From: Strigamia acuminata
Taxonomy: Eukaryota; Arthropoda; Chilopoda; Geophilomorpha; Linotaeniidae
Direction of reading: 5' to 3'
DNA: 64,000 bases
Assembly (NCBI GenBank): GCA_949358305.1
Contig: OX442316.1
Coordinates: 15,686,001-15,750,000 of the forward strand
In this document: in pieces, positions 9,427-19,139 of the stretch
Layout of the letters: the number at the start of each line of letters is the position of its first letter
Numbering within the stretch: position 1 is the first letter of the stretch
Position numbers and translations under genes: made by a program
The notes under the pieces: generated by a model
What the model was told of the DNA's origin: nothing
What the model saw: the letters and a program-made list of their open reading frames with translations, nothing else
Databases searched by the model: none

Positions 9427-12400
9427 TTTTATGAAACATATTCCTATAGATCTCGACGTACCCATCAGAAAAAGAAAAACTTTACGAACCAACAAAACCC
9501 AGCCTCTCGCCATTACAATAACAACCACTCCTTAAATTCCGCTCAAATCTTTGGTAATAGACATTTCCCCATTAATTTTCTGTTAATTCTGTATAATTTT
9601 AAACTCCCTCCCCCACATCACCCAATATTTACACAGTATATCATAGAATCTAAACGCATGAAATGACTGTATACCTTTGCTTGAACGCACTATCGACTCC
9701 GCAAATTCTCCAGCTGTCATCACAGAAAGGTTTACCATGAAGCAAAATCTCTGATACAAACTACAAACATCTTTAAGAGGTCAAGAAATCCAATTCGAGG
9801 TTCCCTGAACTGCACAAATCAGCGCCGCGTACATTGGCAATTCGATCATTACTTTTGATATAACATTGCACAATAGAAAAATGTAAAAATCGACGGGCCA
9901 AAGTGAAAACAGCTGCGGCGATGCATAAAACTAAAAGCAAAAGCCTCGCGCCGGAGAATTTAAAGCGAATCCATTCATTTTGCACTGCAGCCTTGTTTTT
10001 TTCCTCCTCTTCTCGGGATAAATTAGAGTTTGATATCACTTTTGGATGATCATTTTTCGGGTGTTGTAAAACATAATGATTGTGCGAGCGATTTGAGTGA
10101 AAATATTCAGAGCGAGACCGGAGGCCTCAAAGTGATTAAGCCGGTGAAATCCAATCTGGTTGAGTTACGACGCTCGAAAAATGGTCCCCGTGCGACACGC
10201 GATGCTTTTCATAATTTATTTTCCGAGGATTATGTTCTTGGAGATGTTATAAATCAGTCATAAGCAACTATCTTGAATCTATCAGGCAATTCATCGTTAA
10301 AAAGCCGTCAGAGGTCGTTCTCGGTTCTCCGTTCACCGTTCTTCTTCCATTTAATTCCGTTTGTCACATGACACAAACCGAAATTCGATTACGGCGTATG
10401 CGCCGCAGTTGTTGGTCCACCGACAAAGGAGTCGCCATTTGATGCTGCGAACGATCTTGCAACTGCTATTTATCATCATCCAGTCAGTTCGTCTCTGTTC
10501 TGCTAGATTTACTTCGCCAAAAATAATGTTGTTTGCCAGAGTTTACGAGATGATGACAAATTGACGAGCCCATTAGTATACTGCGCTGCACAACGCCGTT
10601 CTTCCGGATCGAGCGAAACTCGCAACTTGTGCAGATAAAAACTTTTCCTTCGACAAAATTCGCACTCCATTACCCTAAAGACACCTTAGAGTTAAACACA
10701 TGCTATGGGCGAATCTACAACTATGGAATTGGGGTCCGGGCTCTGCGTTTGTTGTTGTTTTCAAATAAAACATTTTCTACGTACAATATACTGGTTTCGA
10801 CTTCAAAATGAATTCCAAGATGTGTAGCGTCTTGTGGAATTAAGTATATTATTTGTACATTAAATAATACATTTCGTAATGTGCATGGAAGCATTACATC
10901 TTAGACCTCTAAACCCCTTCTACACTTTTCTGTATCGAAATACATCTGTCCGTCCGTCCCTAAATAAAATACCAAAATAAAAGAAAATAATGTGGAGTTG
11001 TCGGGTTCGAGAAATGCACAGACGGGCGACAACACATCACCAGAGGGCGTTGGGACGTAACACGCACATTTTGATACATCCGATAAACGTTTTGTGGTTA
11101 CAGCCAATAGGAGCTGACCATTGATGTAATATAATACGACATTTCCGGTATCAGTGTGTAATAGACGGCTAAAAGTCTAGTAAAACCAGTTTATTAATTG
11201 AACCGAAGGTCGGAAAAATACGAAAAGACCTTAGGAACCTAATACAGGTATGCCCGTTTGGCTCTACCTGCTATAGTTTTTGATATATGGATGCGGACGG
11301 ACGGACAGACGAACAGAGCCGTTTCATTAGACTTTCTAAACATCAGGTTTAAAAGTCTAAAAATGCATTTTGGAAATGCATTCATATTTGACGCATTTTG
11401 TAATACATTTTTGAAAGTTTGATCCGTCGAGCTAACTTTCAAGGCATCCATTTTGAATTTGGTTGTAAAAACCAAAACCAGCATAAACTGTCATTGAGAT
11501 GATTATTTTAATAAAAAAGTCTAAAATATTTTAACTTTTGTCCAATATTCGACAAAAAATTCAAAATTTGTATAAAATGTAAAGATTCGGGATTCGGCGA
11601 TTCGGCGATTCGGAACAGGATTCAAAAGTCCATGTCAGAAATTCGGTTAAATGGCCTATGTGCTATATGCCAGAAAATAGCCATGCAGCGCCACAGTGGC
11701 AGAACACTGAAAAAATGTCGAGATAAATGTACCGAAACTACAATTCTTTCACATTATGTTACTACAAAAGACAATTGATCGTAACAGCGCCATCTGTTGT
11801 AGTGATTTACTTCTACAAAATTTCATAAATCGTAAATTAAATTAGAAAAAAGCAATATAACTTTATAATCTAGCAGAATAGGAGCAATAAAAAAATTTAT
11901 AGCAAGTTGACAAATATAATTTCACATTTAGTCCTTAAACTGCAGTAAAAGTAAAAATTATGGCGGACGACAAAGTTGAGTGCCAATCTTGTCAAGTCTA
12001 ATACATTTCGACAAAAAAATAAAGAAAAGAAAAAGAAAAAAGAGAAAAGAAAAAAAAAAAAACGTCCAACTTGGAGACTAAATACTATATAGACTTGATT
12101 AAGAATTCTGCACTGGTTCTTGTAAATACGTCTTTGTATTAGGTTGAGGACAAGTTTGGGGTGCATGAGGGTGATGACCAACCAATCCTCAGCTTGTATT
12201 TTTTCTGCTGACACAAGCAAAGAGCTGCACGAACATTATTGCTCTTCTGAGACTTTAATCGAAATGTGGACAATTCTTTGACAAGAAGAGTAGTCTCAAG
12301 TCTGACCCACTTTTTCCTCTTTTTAAAATTTTTTTTCAAGTATATTTTATTTTATATTATATAAAAAAAAAAAAAAATAAAAAAAAAAAATATAGAAAAA

Positions 12401-13319
12401 AAAAATTCCAAAATCCACTTGAGTGAAAAGAAATATATATAAAAAAATTGAATCAAGTCGATTGAGTGTTAGCTTTTAGCAGAAATCTTTAGCCTTTGTA
12501 AAGCTTTAAAAAAAAAAAAAAAAAAGGTTTTGCACTTACAGCAAGAAACGAAAATGTCCACTATTGATAAATCCTTTGTCTTCCAAAAAGGGAGACGACG
12601 CTACAGCTTAAAACTGAAATCTCACTCGGGGTATTGAATTTCCAGTCAGTAAAGAGCGTTTTTTCGCTAATGTTGACACCGGGACCGCTTTTACGCACGT
12701 TTGGTCACGCACTCAACGACAAACGTTCATTTCTACCTTTTAAATTAATGGAAAAAGATAACGGCTGAAAAAGAGCTCTAGCTCCGGGCCTCCGTGGCCT
12801 CTTGACTCTAGCCTCGCAAAACTCCGTTCCAAATGGCAGTAAGTCAACAGGTATTATAACGACAAGCAGAAGGTCGACAGGCACTAGATCTACAAGCACT
12901 ATGGTCTATCTTGATGCAGAATTCAAACACTAAATTCCATTTTTAGCACGAGAAAACACAAAAAGGTGAAATTGTTTATTGCACACACGTGAATAGTGCC
13001 ATTAACTGATATAATTCTTAAAAATCATGTATTTGTAGACAGAAATTTTTCAGTTTGATTTTGGCATCAAGACACCGAGCACTAAATCGACAAACGTGTC
13101 TGTCAATGGGTTGAGATACTGTTTCTATGGCAAGAACATCTGGCACCCGCCTCCAACTGGGTCTTGTGTGGTTTTACCAGTTTTACGTCTAAATGCAAGG
13201 TTGGGTCCTTAAGAAAGTCATTCCACAGATCGCGGCTTGCATGGTCTGGTACCCTATGGGGCCGTGACCGTGCTAAGTGTCAATAATACAATACACCGTG
13301 ACTTGCATACAACCATATT
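9427..13319. other. Non-coding block with simple repeats
   Basis: No supported gene. Minus-strand 9773-10039 could encode a short hydrophobic stretch, but its frame begins without ATG. At 10820-10885 a fragment (atgcattatttaaagtacaa-type, inverted) recurs near 41385 and 49192. Purine- and A-rich tracts lie at 12000-12060, 12355-12420 and 12505-12525. Segment 12919-13085 recurs, diverged, at 54176-54350. A cggacgga-type simple repeat lies near 11293. Confidence 0.5.
9773..10026 (-). other. Candidate membrane-peptide exon (weak)
   Basis: The minus-strand frame encodes an acidic/basic head followed by a roughly 17-residue hydrophobic stretch (SGARLLLLVLCIAAAVFTLA), like a signal anchor, then a polar tail. 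There is no ATG at the head of the frame. The plus strand is also open here from 10027 onward for about 77 codons. Either could be an exon or chance; I recognise no family. Confidence 0.15.
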
Positions 13320-13324
13320 GGTCT
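13320..13324. repeat. Copia target-site duplication (left)
   Basis: GGTCT directly precedes the left LTR and is repeated at 17899-17903 after the right LTR. Five bp is the usual Ty1/copia duplication length, so it confirms both element boundaries. Confidence 0.9.
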
Positions 13325-13505
13325 TGTGAGTTTGGGCAATAAAGCAATAAAACACAATTAGGAACTTCAAGACCGCGAGCGGTCAGGTTTACTACATGAG
13401 TCTACAAAGCATGAGTTGCAAAACAATAAACGAAACTAATATGACGTGCGATGACGCGCAATTTCCTGTTGTTGATACATTAAACACTGATTGGTTATAC
13501 TAACA
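13325..13505 (-). repeat. Copia 3' LTR
   Basis: 181 bp; on the minus strand begins TGTTAG and ends CTCACA. By eye it is identical to the other LTR at 17718-17898. It contains a perfect 14-bp palindrome gaccgcgagcggtc that may form a hairpin in the transcript. Confidence 0.95.
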
Positions 13506-13516
13506 TTCTCCCACTT
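13506..13516 (-). other. Copia polypurine tract
   Basis: On the minus strand AAGTGGGAGAA lies directly before the 3' LTR, the position from which plus-strand DNA synthesis is primed. The GTGGGAG core is typical of copia elements. Confidence 0.8.
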
Positions 13517-13544
13517 GTTTAATGCACATAAAATCACTCAATAA

Positions 13545-16500
13545 TCAAAAAAGTCCGAGTCTCTCATTAGAAATCTTCAACTGCTGCCCTTGCAGTGGTT
13601 TTGTAAGTCCGTCTGCTACCATCTCCGCACTGGGCAGGTACTGGAACTCAATTTGATTATTTGCAACTTCGTTCTTTAAGAACATGAATCTCAAATCGAT
13701 GTGTTTTGTGCGCTGATGCATTTGCTCGTCGTCAGCGATTCCTTCTGCTGCCTGATTGTCGCAATAAATTTTGATTCTGTTCACTTTTAATTCGTTGAAG
13801 CCAATTTCGTTGATTAAAGACTTCAGCCACTTTCCCTCTCGTGCGGCTTCGCACATGCCGATGTATTCCGCTTCACACGATGACAATGCGACGATATTTT
13901 GCTTTAACGACCGCCATGACACTGCTCCGTTTCCTAGGGTGAAAACATGGCCGCTAATCGACTTCCTGTCGTCCGTCCCATTGTTGTGGTTTGAGTCGGA
14001 ATATCCAAATAGTCCTTGAAGCTGTCGATCATAACACAAACGCAAACCCTTCGTGCCCTGCAAATATCTTAGCACTCGCTTTGCCATCTTCCAATGGTGT
14101 TTAGTCGCGCACGAATTAAAACGACTCAGGAAATGTACGCTGAATGCCAAATCTGGTCTCGTGCCTTGCACCAGGAACATTAATGAGCCTATGACGCTTT
14201 GGAATGGGTGATTGGTTAGAGCATCATCCTTTTTGTTTAATGCGTCCTTCCATTCTGGTCCCATCGGGGATTTTGCTGGTTTGCATTTAGGCATGCCAAA
14301 ACGTTCTAAAATTTCTTCCACATAGTCGCGTTGGCTGAGCATTATTTTCCCTGTTTCTGTGTCCTTTTCAATCTGTATGCCGAGGATTTTCTTTGGCTCT
14401 CCCAAATCCCTAATGTTAAATTTTGATGTTAGCTTTTTTAAACAATAGTCCATTAGTTCGTCATTCGAGGCCAACACCAACATGTCATCAACATAAATTC
14501 CGATGATAATTATCCCTCCTTTTCTTCGGCATATAAAAATGCAAACATCTGACCTCAGTCTTATGTAAGCCATTATTTCGAGTTCTTCTTTTAATTTTAA
14601 ATACCAGTTGCGACCGCTCTGTTTAAGTCCATAAATTGCCTTCAATAATTTGCATATTTGTCCTGGTCTGAAAAATTCTTCTAGCCCTTGTGGGATTCGC
14701 ATGAAAATTTCTTCTTCCAGCTTCCCATGTAAATATGCAGTTCTAACATCCAATTGTCTCATTATCAAGTTTAACATGTGTCCAATCACAATTAGAACTC
14801 TCAAGCTGGTCAATCTCAAAACTGGTGAGTAGGTCTGCTCATAGTCAATGCCAGGTCGTTGGCTACTTCCCTGGGCTACCAATCTGGCCTTGTAAATCTT
14901 GTCTTCTTTGGTCCCTTTAGTTTTGAAAACCCACTTAGATTTTATGATTTTCATTCCGGGTTTTTCTTTGACAATTTCCCATGTCCCCATTAAGTCATGT
15001 GATTCTAATTCAGCTCTCATTGCATATTCCCAATCTTCTCTTTCATCTGACAGCAAACTTTCTTCATATGTTGTTGGTATTTTTGGCTCTGACACTTTGC
15101 TGCAGTAAGATTTCTTGTTTGGGTCAATTTGTAGTCGCTCTGTTTCCTTTCTATTTCTGGTTGACCATCTTTCTCCCACTCGACTCAAATTGTCTGCATT
15201 TTCTCCCACTGAACTTGGATTGTTTTGGTTTCCCCCTACTGCCCCGGGCGATTCTTCTCTCTCGTCGTCGGACTTCGCACTAATGGAGTCTGAGTCTGTG
15301 CCACTGTTGGGGGTTTGGTAATCGAGGGCATCGTCCTCTTCCCCTTCGTCTGACTCTTCGGCCTCAGGGGGTTGACTATTTTGTCCCTTTTCCGGTATTG
15401 TGTAACAAATTTCTGCATATTTGTTTTCTTCTTCTTCAAAATCTTCATTGCAAAATTTGTCTTCAAAGAAAACGACATCTCTTTGTGGGATAACTTTTTG
15501 AGTTGTAATGTCATAAAATAAATATGCTTTTCTGTCTTCATTATAACCAATGAAAATTGCTGAATTTGTTTTTTCGTCCATTTTACTTCTCATTTGTGGT
15601 GGGGTCCAAATTTCTGCCATACATCCGAACACTTTGAAGTATTTCACTGATGTTTTTCTTCCATTCCAAATTTCCCACGGTATTTTGTCATTTGCTCGAG
15701 CGCAAATGCATCTATTTCGCACGTAGACTGCCGTTCGCACTGCTTCGCCCCAAAATTTCGCCGGCAATTTTGCCTCGCTTATCATCGTTCGGGCAGCTTC
15801 GACGATGGTCCTGTTCATCCGTTCAGCCGTTCCGTTTTGCTGCGGGCTATGTGGAACGGTCTTTTCATGGTGGATCCCTTTCGACTCCAGAAAACTTTTC
15901 ATTTTTGCGTTTACGAATTCTCCGCCGTTGTCGGATCTGATTCTTTTCACTGTTCGGTCTGTGGCATTTTCGATTCGTTTTACGAGTTTGATAAATTCCT
16001 CGGTCACCTCCGATTTGTACCTGAGAAAAATAGCAAAAACATAATTAGAAAAATCATCAACTATACAAAAAATGTATTTGTTGCCGGCCAACGTCTCGAC
16101 CGGAAACGGCCCACACAAATCCATATGCAATAATTCTAATATTGCCCCAGACGCCTTTGTGGCGACTCGTTTGAACGGCTTGCGGCAATATTTCCCTTTG
16201 ACACAATTAATGCATTTTTCTTCATTTTGTGTGTCGATTTTGAGTCCGTTTATGTCCATTTTGGCCATTTTTGCAATTGCAGAACTGTTAATGTGTGCCA
16301 TTCTTCGATGCCATAGTTGTGATGAATTGTTTGTGTTTGGCTTGACTGTTGCCACCGCATTTACGTGGTCTTCTGAGTGGACAGGGGTGACATCTAATAA
16401 GTACTGCTCCCCTTTTACGACTCCTCGCAAAATCAAGTCCTTGCCTTTGTAAACGTGACACTCTTTTCCTCCTTGAGGCATCCAGATGTCGGATCCATTT

Positions 16501-17588
16501 TTTGACAGTTTGTAGCAAGAAATGAGGTTGTCGGTGAAGCTTGGAACTGCTAACACATCTTTTAGGGTCACAAAATGGTGGTCTCCATCCATGTTGACTT
16601 TCAATGTCAGTTCTCCCACCGCCTCCACTTGTCGAGGTCGTCCGTCCGCCACATCAACAAAACGGTTTGTTTGTAAAATTGCATTTGACAGGTAACTAGC
16701 ATTTTTTACAATGTGTGATGTTGTCGCCGAATCTAATTGCCATTTCTCGATGGTGTCGTCGTCAAACTCATCCGTGACGCACGCTGCATAGTGTTTTCCA
16801 CTTTTGCTGTTGCCTGGATTATTTTTGGGCTTGTCATCGCTTTTGTTTGGCTTTGTTGGCTTCTTATTTGCATTTTCGGGTTTGCTCCAACAATCACGAG
16901 CAAAATGGCCCATTTTTCCGCATTCGAAACACTTTTTGTCCTTTTTCGACGAATATTTACGAAAATCTTTTACACGTGCGGCGCTCTCTGCTCCCTGCTC
17001 TCGGTCCTCGTCTTTGTTCCTCAATTCGGCTTGAATTAGGGCGTAACGCACACGGGCCGTGGTCAATTGATTAGGGGCAATTGCATCGAAACTTGCTCGC
17101 ACCTCATTGAATTTCCTTGGAATTCCTCTCAATGCATGGCAGGCCACTTCAGCATCTGTAATGGCGTCGCCCAGTTGACGTAATTTTTCCGCCATGCCTG
17201 ACACCTTTGTCATGAAGCTCATGGCGTCCTCAGTTTTCAGCCATTTTATATTTGTAATTTCTGACCTTAAAGTTATTTTTTGGTCTTCCACATTCCCACG
17301 ATGGATGGTTTCCAACTCGTCCCATGCTTGTTTGGCTGTTACTTTGTTCATTACGAATGCCAACTGGTCGGAGGAAAGTGCCTGAGCAATGGCGTCCAAT
17401 GCTTTTCCATCCTTCTCGTTCCAAGCGTCTACGACTGCGGCTGCAGCCCCTGCTGCTGGGGGGTCATTTTCGATCACAGTCCACAGTGTACGTGATTTGA
17501 GATGTATCTGCATCCTAAAACGCCATGTTGGGTAGTTTTTGTGGTCTAACTTCTCCAGTTGAGTATAAACAGTCTTTTCGGCGGCCAT
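13545..17588 (-). CDS. Copia Gag-Pol polyprotein
   Basis: A 1347-residue polyprotein for a virus-like particle and reverse transcription. Gag occupies about 1-270 with a CX2CX4HX4C zinc knuckle (CFECGKMGHFARDC) near residue 219. The protease motif near 285 reads LDSATTSH; the family norm is DSGA, so the catalytic Asp-Ser is kept but the Gly is Ala. Integrase has an HHCC finger (about 423-467) and a D,D-35-E triad (about 488, 551, 587). RT carries YVDD at 1032-1035. RNase H follows, ending near TKHIDLRF. The start ATG lies 110 bases inside the 5' primer site. The frame is intact, so it is potentially active if the protease change is tolerated. Confidence 0.95.
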   Translation of the reverse strand: MAAEKTVYTQLEKLDHKNYPTWRFRMQIHLKSRTLWTVIENDPPAAGAAAAVVDAWNEKDGKALDAIAQALSSDQLAFVMNKVTAKQAWDELETIHRGNVEDQKITLRSEITNIKWLKTEDAMSFMTKVSGMAEKLRQLGDAITDAEVACHALRGIPRKFNEVRASFDAIAPNQLTTARVRYALIQAELRNKDEDREQGAESAARVKDFRKYSSKKDKKCFECGKMGHFARDCWSKPENANKKPTKPNKSDDKPKNNPGNSKSGKHYAACVTDEFDDDTIEKWQLDSATTSHIVKNASYLSNAILQTNRFVDVADGRPRQVEAVGELTLKVNMDGDHHFVTLKDVLAVPSFTDNLISCYKLSKNGSDIWMPQGGKECHVYKGKDLILRGVVKGEQYLLDVTPVHSEDHVNAVATVKPNTNNSSQLWHRRMAHINSSAIAKMAKMDINGLKIDTQNEEKCINCVKGKYCRKPFKRVATKASGAILELLHMDLCGPFPVETLAGNKYIFCIVDDFSNYVFAIFLRYKSEVTEEFIKLVKRIENATDRTVKRIRSDNGGEFVNAKMKSFLESKGIHHEKTVPHSPQQNGTAERMNRTIVEAARTMISEAKLPAKFWGEAVRTAVYVRNRCICARANDKIPWEIWNGRKTSVKYFKVFGCMAEIWTPPQMRSKMDEKTNSAIFIGYNEDRKAYLFYDITTQKVIPQRDVVFFEDKFCNEDFEEEENKYAEICYTIPEKGQNSQPPEAEESDEGEEDDALDYQTPNSGTDSDSISAKSDDEREESPGAVGGNQNNPSSVGENADNLSRVGERWSTRNRKETERLQIDPNKKSYCSKVSEPKIPTTYEESLLSDEREDWEYAMRAELESHDLMGTWEIVKEKPGMKIIKSKWVFKTKGTKEDKIYKARLVAQGSSQRPGIDYEQTYSPVLRLTSLRVLIVIGHMLNLIMRQLDVRTAYLHGKLEEEIFMRIPQGLEEFFRPGQICKLLKAIYGLKQSGRNWYLKLKEELEIMAYIRLRSDVCIFICRRKGGIIIIGIYVDDMLVLASNDELMDYCLKKLTSKFNIRDLGEPKKILGIQIEKDTETGKIMLSQRDYVEEILERFGMPKCKPAKSPMGPEWKDALNKKDDALTNHPFQSVIGSLMFLVQGTRPDLAFSVHFLSRFNSCATKHHWKMAKRVLRYLQGTKGLRLCYDRQLQGLFGYSDSNHNNGTDDRKSISGHVFTLGNGAVSWRSLKQNIVALSSCEAEYIGMCEAAREGKWLKSLINEIGFNELKVNRIKIYCDNQAAEGIADDEQMHQRTKHIDLRFMFLKNEVANNQIEFQYLPSAEMVADGLTKPLQGQQLKISNERLGLF

Positions 17589-17697
17589 TTTGATTACTCT
17601 CGATTTTTGATCGGCACCTTGTCCTTTTCAAAATCTCTTCAAAATTGACTCACGCGCACTGTTTGTTTTCACTGGACAGTTTTACTGCTTCTCCTCT

Positions 17698-17715
17698 CGT
17701 GCTGAACCCATAACC
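17698..17715 (-). other. Copia primer-binding site (half tRNA-iMet)
   Basis: The minus strand reads GGTTATGGGTTCAGCACG two bases inside the 5' LTR. It matches 16 of 18 bases of the complement of the anticodon-arm region of initiator-methionine tRNA, as I recall that tRNA. It does not match a tRNA 3' end. Drosophila copia is known to use a 5' half of tRNA-iMet as primer, so the same internal priming is inferred. Confidence 0.75.
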
Positions 17716-17717
17716 TT

Positions 17718-17898
17718 TGTGAGTTTGGGCAATAAAGCAATAAAACACAATTAGGAACTTCAAGACCGCGAGCGGTCAGGTTTACTACATGAGTCTACAA
17801 AGCATGAGTTGCAAAACAATAAACGAAACTAATATGACGTGCGATGACGCGCAATTTCCTGTTGTTGATACATTAAACACTGATTGGTTATACTAACA
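17718..17898 (-). repeat. Copia 5' LTR
   Basis: 181 bp, identical by eye to the 3' LTR. Element transcription would start here on the minus strand. Confidence 0.95.
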
Positions 17899-17903
17899 GG
17901 TCT

Positions 17904-18046
17904 CAGGGAGCTTCATACTTTTAAGATTACAACACACATCATCCCCTCGTCCAAAAGGTTAAAAAATGCATTGGAATTAACTTATATTGCATTGTTTTGC
18001 GATTTATTTTGAAATGCATTGGGTTTTACGAGAATGTAGTTTGCAA
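17904..18046. other. Short host spacer between two LTR elements
   Basis: About 143 bp of AT-rich DNA separate the copia element from the gypsy-type element. Part of it (aaatgcattgggtttt) resembles sequence near 35141, so it belongs to a dispersed repeat. Confidence 0.6.
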
Positions 18047-18050
18047 TACC
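18047..18050. repeat. Gypsy element target-site duplication (left)
   Basis: TACC precedes the 5' LTR and recurs at 31543-31546 after the 3' LTR. A 4-bp duplication is common for Ty3/gypsy elements. Confidence 0.85.
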
Positions 18051-19067
18051 TGTTGTGACCCGACTGGACCGGGGTCAACGAAGAGTTTCTCTCGTGACCT
18101 CGTTTCGGGTGTAAGGGGAGCCGCAAGCGCGTCTCCCTTCCCTCAGTGCATTGACATCTAGTCAATGGACAGGCGTCTGCCCTGAGGGAGTGGGGATGGC
18201 TCGTCCACCCCACCATTGGGTGATTCCGGTCACCTGTCAACCTCGCTTTGTGCAAAGGAATGTGCCTTGCACTGAGCGGGCAGAACCAACACAACCATCA
18301 AACGAGAAACACACGTAAACCCGTCGTCCTACAAGATCAGGCCCAAGTAAAATATACTGGGATTGACCAAGGACAAAGGACAATTTACCGTGAGTACGTT
18401 TGGTCAGTGTCAAACTCCGCAGAGTAACCTGCGAGATAAGATTACCACACTATTTTAGCACACCAGCTAGAAATAGTAAAAACCACTCCAGTTTAGCGAG
18501 TTGTGCAGACAAACGGTCGCACAAGCCTAAACTGCAGTTAAACCACGACGAGCGTTCCCGCCGCTGTGTGATCGCCGGGAGCCAGAAGAGTCCGCCGCTG
18601 TGTGATCGCCGGACACCACACAAAAACCTAGACAACAGCCCGAAGTAAGCCTTTTAACTAAGCATTCACTCGCGCCCGACCAGCGTGAGCCCGAAGGACC
18701 AGCCAGAGACGAGCCGAGGACGCCATATTGCCACGCCGGCCCAAGACGACATCGCGTTGCCACAACGACGACGCCATCTTGGACGCGAACGAAACAACAG
18801 ACGACCTCGCCGATTCCAGCCAGCTTTCATCATACCTTTACATTTCCATTTCCCTTCACCCATTCCGATTTACCTTTTACCTACCTTTCATATATATATA
18901 TAAGATATATCTGTATATTGTCCCACAGAATAAATCTATATTATATTTTACCTTTTATATCTGTGTAATCATTTCTTTGGGTAAACCGCTTGAGACAAAG
19001 CGGTAGTGAGTTAGTCGAATTAAGTAATCAACCCACGAGTTAGCGACGGTTAGAGTTGAGCGCGACA
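18051..19067 (+). repeat. Gypsy element 5' LTR
   Basis: 1017 bp, TGTTGTGACC to GCGACA. It appears identical to 30526-31542 (constant offset 12475). A TATA-like AT run lies at 18891-18904, a polyadenylation signal AATAAA at 18929-18934, and a 7-bp hairpin (accgctt/aagcggt) at 18985-19004. Which of these mark promoter and R/U5 borders cannot be settled from sequence alone. Confidence 0.95.
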
Positions 19068-19069
19068 CG

Positions 19070-19087
19070 TGGGGGCCTGTCCGGGAT
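19070..19087 (+). other. Primer-binding site, tRNA-Pro-like
   Basis: TGGGGGCCTGTCCGGGAT lies two bases after the 5' LTR. It matches 16 of 18 bases of the classical tRNA-Pro primer site (TGGGGGCTCGTCCGGGAT). The element at the right edge of the window has a related site start at the same spacing. Confidence 0.8.
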
Positions 19088-19139
19088 CAAGTTGAATAAC
19101 TGATTCTAACCTGTGATTACATCATACCCAAAGCAAGAA

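Larger units (their letters stand above)
13325..17898 (-). mobile_element. Full-length Ty1/copia retrotransposon
   Basis: A 4574-bp element in minus orientation. It carries identical 181-bp LTRs, a 5-bp target duplication, a primer-binding site matching the inside of initiator-methionine tRNA, a polypurine tract, and one uninterrupted 1347-codon Gag-Pol frame. Domain order is Gag, protease, integrase, RT, RNase H, which defines copia rather than gypsy. Identical LTRs and an open frame indicate a recent insertion. Confidence 0.95.

Noticed and set aside
19113-19139. Gag start at 19113
   Set aside because: The codon at 19113 is GTG. In a eukaryotic element the ATG at 19140 is the sensible start.
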